Shown in pieces: positions 55,975-64,000 of a stretch of DNA of 64,000 bases; positions within the stretch are counted from its first letter, which is position 1, and each line of letters begins with the position of its first letter. The notes under the pieces are model-generated. The model searched no databases. It was not told where the DNA came from and was given only the letters and a program-made list of their open reading frames with translations. Both the position numbers and the translations under genes were made by a program. Location of the stretch: positions 10,041,736 through 10,105,735 of the forward strand of contig JABAKD010000019.1 of assembly GCA_012845835.1 (NCBI GenBank). The letters run 5' to 3'. This DNA is from Undaria pinnatifida (Eukaryota; Sar; Phaeophyceae; Laminariales; Alariaceae).

Positions 55975-56465
55975 CAAGGTTAATTCGTAGGCAATCGATA
56001 GGATCCTCTTCCAATAATAGGCGGCCGATTGGTTTTTGTGATAGGCATCGATTGGCTCTGTTAGAATCGTATGGTGAACGGCAATAGGTATCGATTGGCA
56101 CCGTCATTGATCTTCTGTTCGGCCAATAGCATATTATTGCCGTCTAATGCCAGAAGCTATTGCTGAAACAGATACGAGTAGCTATCCATAGTCTTTTCCA
56201 GAACGGCAGTGTTTGAGCGACAGGACATTGAAACCGAGAAGCGAAACCTAAAATGATTGCCTCCGGTATGAGACTGAGAAGAAGCGAAACCTAAAATTAT
56301 TGCCTCCGATCATAGATATCGATAAACCTTTCTAACGCGTTCTATTATCTCCAAGGCAGTAGGTATCGATAGACCTTTTCGCCGTTCAATTGTCTGAAAC
56401 AGTAGGTATCGATAGACCTATCACTATTCTATTGTTTCTGGCAATAGGTATCTATATGGAGCCCT
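55975..56465. repeat. Degenerate repeats around TAGGTATCGAT
   Basis: (C/A)A(A/G)TAGGTATCGAT(T/A)G(G/A)C/ACC words recur at about 55988, 56083, 56310, 56358, 56404 and 56440, and AAGCGAAACCTAAAATKATTG is duplicated (56240, 56283). AT/CG-palindromic, probably an old minisatellite. Confidence 0.6.
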
Positions 56466-56965
56466 GACCCCAACAGATCACCGGGGAGACCTATGATATT
56501 CGTTGATTACCTACTATTAGGTGATGGGATTGTTCCTCGTGTTGCACTTTCGTGTTTCTCCGAGCAAGTTTTCGGTTTTTGTTGGAGAGCTCTTTTGACG
56601 TGAGTTGCCTCAAAAACAATCGGCGCACCCCTAACGTATACCGTGCGTCACACCGGCTCTTTCTTGTAGATCTGCGCGATTTACTGTGAGGTGATGGGCA
56701 GCACGCGGAGCCGCAGCGGGGGAGAGGGGATACGATAACATTATACATTTGTTTCCGATGTGCTCGTCGGGGTTTATATAGAAGTAGGATGTCCTCGGTT
56801 TTATGTGGGATTTAGTATTTGTTCGGTTTGATATAGGATTTAGCAGACCGATTGGGGGAGGGGACGGTGTCAGGCATCCCCCCCATCCCTGTCGGGAGGC
56901 TCGAAGTTGAATAATTTGACGTGGTGTCGGGAAAAAAATACGGGCCCCTTCGTTATCACTGGTAT
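56466..56965. other. Intergenic, no gene seen
   Basis: Frames here are short and unsupported. GTTTTATGTGGGATTTAGT/GTTTGATATAGGATTTAGC is a small local duplication (56798, 56823), resembling 49379-49430. Confidence 0.4.
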
Positions 56966-57205
56966 GTTTTGCCCTCCGACAGCAGGGCGTAGAGGTGAGG
57001 TTGCGATATAAATCGAACATCCTTCCGTAAAGCAGTAGTAGTACCTCTCCTATGATTCTCCGCCAACCGGTTCTCAGTTTCCCTTCCCGACACCTTTTTC
57101 ACGTTTAGCTATATTTGTATCCTGTCCCTCATCAACGTTGCCATTAGATATCTGAGTGTTCAATCTAAACCTTCCCGAGCGTTCCATCCCCAAGTCATTG
57201 GCACA
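56966..57205 (+). repeat. Dispersed repeat family S
   Basis: GCCCTCCGACAGCAGGGCGT, CGATATAAATCGAACATCCT, TTCTCCGCCAACCGG and CTCATCAACGTTGCCATTAG...CCCCAAGTCATTGGCA match the copy at 33205-33485 in order. Confidence 0.75.
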
Positions 57206-57227
57206 ACATTACATCCAGTAGGATGGT

Positions 57228-57598
57228 TTTGTAAGGCTTAGTTTGGGTAAGCTATTGGTTAACCTTTGCAATTGAAACGGACTATAATACCCTCTAATTC
57301 CCGAACAAATGGCATCGTCGACAGACCATGTTTTTTTTCAGGTCGTGGGTTCGAATCCCACCATCCACAATGATAAACTTTTTTTGGACTTTCCCCATGT
57401 CGAACTTGAAAAATACTCTCCCCGGTATACCCAGGAAATGAAACGGCTTGGATATTGACACGTCCTCCCGCATATTCGGCCGACTTGCTATCCCGCGGTT
57501 TCAGGGGGGGGGAGTGCTACAAGGCTTCGTTTGGGTAAGCAATTGGTTAACCTGTTGCAAGTGTGGTCAAACGGACTAGTACCCTCCAATTCCTTTAC
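57228..57598 (+). mobile_element. TRIM fossil, copy 5
   Basis: GTAAGGCTTAGTTTGGGTAA at the 5' repeat, GTCGTGGGTTCGAATCCCAC internally (T-arm-like), TTTCAGGGGGGGGGAG purine tract, 3' repeat ending CCTTTACA. Non-coding. Confidence 0.75.
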
Positions 57599-57656
57599 AA
57601 TGGTCGAAGCACTCCGGGTTCGGCGTGTTCCGAAAAATAAAACGTTCCCTGTGGTG

Positions 57657-58050
57657 ACCACTGCTACTATTAATACTACTACTACTACTGCTACTACTAC
57701 TGCTACTACTACTACTGCTACTACTACTACTGCTACTACTGCTTCTGCTACTACTACAACTACTACTACTTCTGCTACTACTACTACTGCTACTACTACC
57801 ACTACTACCACTACTACTGCTACTACTACTACTACTGCTACTACTACTACCACTACTACCACTACTACTGCTACTACTACTACTGCTACTACTACTACTG
57901 CTACTACTACTACTGCTACTACTACTACCACTACTACCACTACTACTACTACTGCTGCTGCTGCTACTACTACGACTAGTACTGCTACTACTACTGCTGC
58001 TGCTACTACTTCTGCTGCAACAACAACTACTACTATTAAAAATATTGCTG
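57657..58050. repeat. (ACT)n/(GCT)n microsatellite, about 390 bp
   Basis: ACTACTGCT triplets with interruptions. Thr/Ala-rich and Val-rich frames on the two strands are products of the repeat. Confidence 0.95.
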
Positions 58051-58201
58051 CTGCTGTATCACCATCCTGCGAAGAATCTGATCCTTACGAAAGCTACAAC
58101 CCGTTTCCGGGAGGACAAACGACTTGGTAAACTACTAGAGTCGACGCATTCTTGCAGTAAGTCTTGCAGTAAGTCAAAGGGTTCATAGGCTTCCCACTTT
58201 G

Positions 58202-58450
58202 GACGTGCGCTACGATAGAGCAGAGAAGTGGCACGTTTTGCCTGCAACGTTTTCAGAGTGACGGGGCTCCTTAACGCCAACTGGTTGGAATTTCGTTAGC
58301 TTTTTAGCAACGAATTAATTGAGCACGTAAGGCCATGGGACTGCCGAAATCAGGAGGAGGTGTTGAGAGAGGCGTAGAGCTCTCCCTCTCATGTGAGGAG
58401 CTCTACAGGCAAAAAAAAAAGGTACACCCCTCTATCGTGTAGCAAGCGTC
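58202..58450. mobile_element. Non-autonomous TIR element (MITE), copy C
   Basis: GACGTGCGCTACGATAGAG (58202-58220) and CCTCTATCGTGTAGCAAGCGTC (58429-58450) are the family termini. It shares TGACGGGGCTCC(C/T)TAAC with copy A near the left end. Confidence 0.6.
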
Positions 58451-59085
58451 CTCAACGTCTTTGAAAAACAGCTGAAAGGGTAACCTGACGAGCACTTCTC
58501 ACGGCCTCAGTAAATTTTGTAACGAATGCGATGTGCACCACGGGGAGGGCGTAGCTCACCAATTCATTGCGTAATGATATATCGCAAATTACCGATGACA
58601 GTACTCGAAAGTTTAAGGCCGCAGAGGGACCGGGAGTCACTCGCGCGCGTCACCCCGAGTGACTGCCAAAACAAAATCCTCAAAAAAAAGTGACCCCCAC
58701 GGCGTGGCCTCTTATCACAGGTGAAAGTGCGGGGGAGGTTACACTTTGGGTTTTACTGTCTGCTCTTTCGCCGAGGGACTAAATTGGAAAAAAACAAAAC
58801 AAGCTGGCCTTGGTAGAGGCTCAAGTTTTTCAACTCCCCCCTAGTGAGTCGTGCGGGGTCCTGGCGGGCGTGTTGTCTCCGGCAGCTGGTCCAACGAAGT
58901 TGTGTCCGCGGCGTGGCGGCCCCGGTTGATCAGCTCGTCGAAATATTTTTTTGGGATTTCCGGAGGTCAGCAGTGACAGCATCGTGCCCCGCGAGCATGG
59001 AGACTTCTGGGGGCCCTAAGGTGGCACCCTCTGCGCCGAGACCCACTAGAGCCGAGATTCAGTGACGATGCCGACCACATCGCTT
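58451..59085. other. Intergenic, weak frame only
   Basis: A plus frame at 58844-59065 (RACCLRQLVQRSCVRGVAAP...) has no recognised domain. Not called as a gene. Confidence 0.35.
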
Positions 59086-59459
59086 CCTGTTGGTTAATTC
59101 TTGTAGCACGATTCGTACGCGAGGTAGATTGTGGAGTTATCGTGGACACGGGATTTCTAGTAGCGGCATATTGAAATGTCGGGCCATACATGATGAATAT
59201 CGTGTCCCGAGAATTCATTATGAGCCTTCCCCTCCATGTGAGGCATGTCAACGGGCTACTTTCTACGTCACGATAATACAATAAATACCTCTGTTCTTTG
59301 TCGTTAAGGAAAATCTCAAGTATTTTGCACCTCCCCCTCGCTCCACTATCTGTATAAGTGCTGATCAACGCTTTCGGGTCAAACTAACACAATATCAAAC
59401 AAACGTTTTGTTTTGGGACTATTGGTTGACCCTTAGCTTTCACAGGAGCAAAACCAACA
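59086..59459 (+). mobile_element. Possible solitary LTR fossil
   Basis: Begins TGTTGGTTAATTC and ends AAAACCAACA, giving TG/CA ends with inverted TGTTGG/CCAACA tips. An AATAAA lies at 59280 followed by a T/G-rich stretch, as in LTR polyadenylation regions. No second copy in the window and no clear target duplication, so this is a structural guess; family unknown, no coding part nearby. Confidence 0.3.
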
Positions 59460-59714
59460 AGGATCCTCCAATGTGCCTCGCATCAGCCCCTTCCGAGTTG
59501 GGCGATAATGCTCATTTCAAGGCGCCCACTACTCAATTGGTGTCCCAACAACCAATATAACTAGTATATATATCTAAGAGGTAATAGTAGGACTAATGCT
59601 GGCAATAGAAGTAGTAGTAGTAGATATCTCTGATTAAAACGTTAAATAGAAGGCCTAAAAAGTAGAAGTAGCAGTGGCAGTAGCGTTAGAGACAATACTC
59701 AAGTGCATCGATAG

Positions 59715-59975
59715 ATGGCGACAGAAGGGGCGAAACGCAAGGCTTTGCTACAAGGAGACGTTTGTCTCGCCGTTAAATATAGGGCCTGCCGCGATCAGGA
59801 TGGACTGCGCGGCAAAGCAATAAGCCGGGTCCTTGATGTTGTGCCATCAACTGCTCCGCGCCGCAAAAAAATATCAACAAATCTGTGTGCCTTGGTGGTG
59901 TGTGTCCAGCCACCAAGAACGCGACTGGCTACCTCCTCGCTTCGTGCTACATCCCGCCACAAACCCGCTCAATGA
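59715..59975 (+). CDS. Hypothetical small frame, possibly HTH-like
   Basis: ATG 59715, 86 codons. The first 55 residues look protein-like (KRKALLQGDVCLAVKYRACR; GKAISRVLDVVPSTAPRRKK), resembling the DNA-binding start of a transposase (helix, then VxPSTxxRxKK); the rest is basic and less convincing. An exon or fragment is possible. Downstream 60000-61580 shows no supported continuation. Confidence 0.25.
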   Translation: MATEGAKRKALLQGDVCLAVKYRACRDQDGLRGKAISRVLDVVPSTAPRRKKISTNLCALVVCVQPPRTRLATSSLRATSRHKPAQ

Positions 59976-61585
59976 ACAACAAGGACAATCATACGGACGC
60001 GGGCTACGACGACACACGTGTGTATGTAGCACATATAAATGCATTTTCACGTAAAACTTGTTGTGACTCCTCAACTTGGCCCCTCAATCGGTCAACGCAA
60101 TACCGTCGGTATCCCGTTGGTGTCTTACGACATTTTTCTGTGCGTACGTAGGCCATGGGATTTGCTATCCATCGGGTTAAGGGTACAATTATATTCAAAA
60201 CCGGTATTTTGGGAGGGGTACAGTACAGGACTCAACCGAGGAGCCTCGGCAAAATCTGGTGCGGAGGATACCGGCCTTTGAACCCTGGCGCCTCCATTTC
60301 CAGCACCCCCCATCGAGAGCACATTTGGCATCGCTACACGTGAGGCGCTCCCCGCCGTGCCTAACTGTGTGCCTGGTACACGTCATACGACCCGCTTGGG
60401 CGTCGTACGATCGCATGCATGTGGTTGCTTCCGCTATTTGCTGGGCTGTTGAGTCTCCGTCCACGTCTTTGCATTGGTTGTACTACGTGATGGTGTTATG
60501 CAACCCACGCCACCACCGCCGTCGTACCTATGCCTCTCCGATCTCGGTATCATTTGTTTCAACGCGCCCCATGCACCATCGCCCGACACTCTTACTACAC
60601 CGTTCATTTTTTAATTTATGTTATATGCTGTACTGCAGCCCCAACGATGTGTTCCAAATTTATTTAAAGATACGTAGTCTATACATGTTGGAATCGATTG
60701 TCTCCTTCCGTTCCAGCCCCAATAGCACACACAAAATTGTCATCGTTCCGATGGGTCTACTACAGCCCTCTACGCTGTTCTCCTAAGGGCAGTCCCCTTG
60801 CCCTCCAACGAAAAAGACGGGGCACACACCGCAACAAAGCCAGCCCCAGCGACCAGCCACAGCAGGCAAACTACACGCGCCTGGCCAATCTCCATGGAAC
60901 AGGTATATCACAACGCACAACGAAAGAATGCACACAAAACCAAATAGATATGACGAGCGTTATTCGTTCTGATGTTTTACATCGTGACGAAGCATGGCAG
61001 CAGAAAAACACACGCTGCTGGCAGCAGGCGAGCAACATTGCTCATAGCAGTGTTTCCTCTCTCCCTCTCCCGGTTACTATTGTTTGCATGCCTCCCTCCT
61101 TTTGGAACTGTTGTGGAACCATACCTTGCCTTTTCAAAACGCAAGAGCGTTCGTCGTAATTTCAAAACATAGCAGCCAGTAAAGTCTACCATGTTACACG
61201 TACAATACGGACTGATTGGGCAAACAAGCCAACTCCTCTCGTTACTCCTTAAACCACACGCCCGTCCCGTACGTAGTCGTGTTTCTATGGCGTTCGGGGA
61301 AATAACAAAGAATAAGGTGAAAATCTCATCACACCAACCAGACCATCGAACCAGAAATGTCGTAAGCAACTCCCCCCCCCCCCGCGCGCGCGCGCCCCGC
61401 CAACCCCTCCCCCCCCGTCCCCTCCCATAGCCCATCAAACCAACAAAACCATCCGAAACAAAAAAACATAAAAGCAACCCTCCCCCCCCCCGCCCCCACC
61501 CCCAACACCACCGCCCCTGTCACCTCTCTCCCCGTCTAACTGGTTCTTTTTTGGCGTTCGCTTCGCCACCGCTTCTCTAGAGCTT
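59976..61585. other. Intergenic, no gene supported
   Basis: Several short frames on both strands. C-runs with a (CG)n stretch at 61370-61400 and C-runs at 61480-61503. None supported. Confidence 0.4.
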
Positions 61586-61639
61586 TCATAGGTACGATGA
61601 AGTTATGTATTCGATTATTTTGACAGACGGCGTCAACAG

Positions 61640-61933
61640 TAAGCAGTTTCGAAAAGCAACACCACTACGGAGCAACAAGCATTCTCTCCCCCACCCCACT
61701 TGGAATCGCTCTTGTGTACAGGCAACATCGGTCAACGATGGCCACAATACATGCTGCAGGGACCGATCGATTCCGTAATATTTCCTCGCCCTCAACCAGC
61801 CGCCAGGACTTGGACTGACCATGGCAATAGCAGTGGACGTTCTAGCGCCAAGTGCGCCAACTAACTTCGAAAGCGTCTTGGCGCATGTCCACCGGGAGGG
61901 GTCTGCATCATCTAGCTCTTGTACACAACACAT
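61640..61933 (-). CDS. Weak candidate coding fragment
   Basis: The minus frame reads QELDDADPSRWTCAKTLSKL, VGALGARTSTAIAMVSPSPG and GWLRARKYYGIDRSLQHVLW, which is balanced in composition and unlike the nearby repeats. There is no ATG context or splice evidence that I trust and no family recognised; it may be a remnant. Confidence 0.2.
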
Positions 61934-62061
61934 TCATGGCGAACGAAAACGATCTGGATGGCTTCAATCATGGTCTGTTCGTGGTGTGGAAGGTTAGGTC
62001 CCGCTCGGTACACATGCAGTCTGCCTCGGCCGCGTGCACCAAAAAACTACCATTTCTTTAC

Positions 62062-62245
62062 GCGGTGAGCTCAAGCTACGATCAACGAAACAATCCGAAC
62101 AGATGGTGAAAAACCGGCGAGCTATGCAGTGAGTGCAAGCTGCAATCAGTGAAAAATTCAAAAGGGCGGTAGTTAAACGGCGAACTAAACAGTGAGCTCA
62201 ACCTACAGTCAACGAAACAGTTCAAACAGGGATGGTAAAACAATC
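62062..62245. repeat. Three tandem units of about 62 bp
   Basis: CAGTGAGCTCAAGCTACGATCAACGAAACA-type words begin near 62065, 62128 and 62191, each ending in CGGCGAGCTA/CGGCGAACTA/CAGCGAGTTG. Confidence 0.7.
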
Positions 62246-62860
62246 AGCGAGTTGTACCACTTTACGTACACAGGGGAGCGTGCGACAACCATAGAAGAAA
62301 CACCGCTATTAATACCAGAAACCGACAATTTTTTCTCCATTCGACGAAGCATGCCATAACAGCAGCAGCATCACAAGCGCAAACGCTTTCATCCACCAGC
62401 GTCCGTGCTTCGTGTCGTATAATTTTCCTTCGTTTTATCCTCCGGTGGATGGGGAAAAATATAGCTTAAGCGTATCGCTTACCAGGAAGGGGACATATAT
62501 TGTAATGTACTTCTGCTTCTCTCCCCATCAATCACAGCGTGCACTGTGAAGTCAATTCGCACCGTCTACGCATACAAAAAAACAAAAGTACTGACTAAAG
62601 GGTACAGCTGACTGAACAGTATACAGAAGCGGGTGCCATCAACACATTGAACCATTTTTCTGGCCACCGACCAATATCCGGATGAAGGCGTTACGTGTGT
62701 GCTTCAAAACCTGGGTTCGAGGTGGAGGTTGCAACGTACAACCACAGTCTAGTTCGTGGTATACCTTTGATTCACTGTCTCATGCAACCACGGCCACATC
62801 AAGCACCACACACAGCTGCCCAAACTGCTCCCCTTCCCCGCGCGTCCCACTCTCACACCC
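62246..62860. other. Intergenic, no gene seen
   Basis: Apart from the hairpin copy at 62437-62490 nothing is recognised. Confidence 0.4.
62437..62490 (-). repeat. Short Sm-site-like hairpin sequence, copy 3
   Basis: Minus strand: TTCCTG|GTAAGC, then ACGCTTAAGC, TATATTTTTCCCC, hairpin CATCCACCGGAGGAT, AAAACG. Same layout as 101-165 and 27624-27692. Confidence 0.4.
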
Positions 62861-62874
62861 CCCTCCCCTCAGTA

Positions 62875-63260
62875 GACTCCAACACAACGATACTAGCAAT
62901 GATACTGGCAACAGGCGTGGAACTTACGTATGTTTTCGCCGTTCCCTGAGGTAGCCCGACAGCAACACTATAGTACTGGCAACGGTAATAACAACAAGCG
63001 TGGAATTTGCGCACGGCCTCTCTGTCTCTGTACAGTACAACAATGATGGCGACCCTAAAGCAACACGCGTGGGGTTTACTTATGACCCGTCTGTCCCAGC
63101 AACAGGCATAGAAACTACGCGTGACCAATCTGTACTTGTGCAACAAAAAACGACAAGGACCACGTGGGGGCAACATGCGTGGAATTTGCGTATAGCCAAC
63201 CGACCTGTGCACAGCATGCCAAATCACAATACAACAAGAGTGACCACGCGAATGAAAAAA
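62875..63260. repeat. Degenerate repeats around GCGTGGAATTTGCGTA
   Basis: CAACA(A/G)GCGTGGAA(T/C)TT(A/G)CG-type words followed by a YTGTCyC word recur about six times at roughly 60-bp spacing. Confidence 0.6.
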
Positions 63261-63704
63261 ATGCGGGGGACTATGTATGACTAATCTGTCCCTACCCAGT
63301 ATGCCGTATCACAGGTGACCACTTCGACCGTACGCGAACCTCTCTTCCTCCGCTCACACCGCGCTGCGCTGCGCTGCGCGGCCTCACTTGCCCCTCAAAC
63401 GCAGACGGACGGGCGACGACAACTACACACAGATATACCCACGAACCACACGAAAAAATGTACCGGCTGAACCACGAATAAACCCAAGGAACCGCATCAG
63501 ACCGGGCGGGGCGCACCGACCCCTCCTTTCCCACCGCCCACCAGCCCCGAACAGAAGGATTGCCTTCTGCCCTTCCAACTACTTTAGACCACCGACACAC
63601 GTTCTCCTGGTTCAACCGAAACGATTTCCGCCTTTTCCCTTCCTACCACCATAGACAACACAGATTATACACTTTTCCTGTTCGTTAGCTCGAACCGACA
63701 CGTA

Positions 63705-63895
63705 ACCGTCATTGTTGAATAGCCACGTTCGAACATTCTCCTGGTTCAACAAACCGGTCTCGCTGCCCAACCAGACCGTCCGCTGCCCAGATGGATCGTC
63801 CACCGCCCAACCAGACCATCCGCCTCCCAACTAGATCATCCTCTGCCCAATGAAACCATTTACTGCCTAATCAGGACCATCCCCTGCCCGATTAG
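63705..63895. repeat. About 23-bp degenerate repeats
   Basis: CCGCCCAACCAGACCATCCGC, CTCCCAACTAGATCATCC, CTGCCCAATGAAACCATTTA and related units are arranged in tandem, about eight copies. Confidence 0.75.
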
Positions 63896-64000
63896 GCCTA
63901 CCAACCCAAACGCAAAAGAACGTCCTGCCATGCACCCGAAATACAGAAACAGGTGAATCTACGTGCGTTTCGTCCATGTCACAGGGTAACCCGAGCCCGA

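Noticed and set aside
57488-58130. Thr/Ala-rich (plus) and Val-rich (minus) frames
   Set aside because: Products of the ACT/GCT microsatellite; the edges run into TRIM copy 5.

Overview
The window looks like nuclear DNA of a brown alga (Ectocarpus-like stramenopile). The support is indirect: sparse GT-AG intron-split genes with introns of 1 to 2.7 kb, long CAG-encoded Gln tracts and Gly/Ser/Pro homopolymers, a gene whose product starts with a signal peptide plus an A|W cleavage motif typical of complex red-lineage plastids, short interstitial TTAGGG repeats, and very dense non-coding repeats. There is no operon structure and no prokaryotic signature. The species is inference. Layout: 0-3.3 kb holds TIR-element debris, a 42-bp minisatellite and a tetraspanin-like first exon with a degenerate second copy. 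4.0-8.3 kb is one long open frame (about 1435 aa, poly-Gln, helical-repeat-like middle), divergent from the tetraspanin-like exon. 8.3-20 kb is mostly repeats: tandem duplications, a hairpin satellite, a 680-bp GTG microsatellite and a 41-bp minisatellite. 20.5-24.3 kb carries several candidate exons of a minus-strand gene of unknown function. 25.3 kb has a last exon with a bL32-like zinc motif. 27-34.7 kb is repeat-rich, with nested elements, two TRIM copies, dispersed repeats and a 321-bp satellite in three copies, plus a small minus-strand two-exon candidate gene at 29.0-30.4 kb. 35.8-41.6 kb is the best-resolved gene: three exons, minus strand, a plastid-targeted TPR-like plus PAP/fibrillin protein, whose second intron contains a 604-bp near-perfect foldback. 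42.3-45.3 kb is a plus-strand Cys-rich multi-exon candidate, divergent from it. 46-64 kb is again repeat-dominated, with three more TRIM copies, a PIF/Harbinger-type MITE and a 1.23-kb TIR element each sitting inside an older repeat, a hAT-type MITE, and degenerate coding fragments. Themes: (1) insertion histories can be read exactly because the hosts of the nested elements exist elsewhere in the window as empty copies; (2) several gene models show local tandem duplication of exon/intron junctions; (3) a small retroposed sequence carries a splice-donor-like site, an Sm-like site and a terminal hairpin, reminiscent of spliceosomal or spliced-leader RNA; (4) the 9-mer TACCWGGTA is over-represented. 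All exon calls rest on reading frames, splice-site words and protein patterns read by eye; no database search or transcript data were used.
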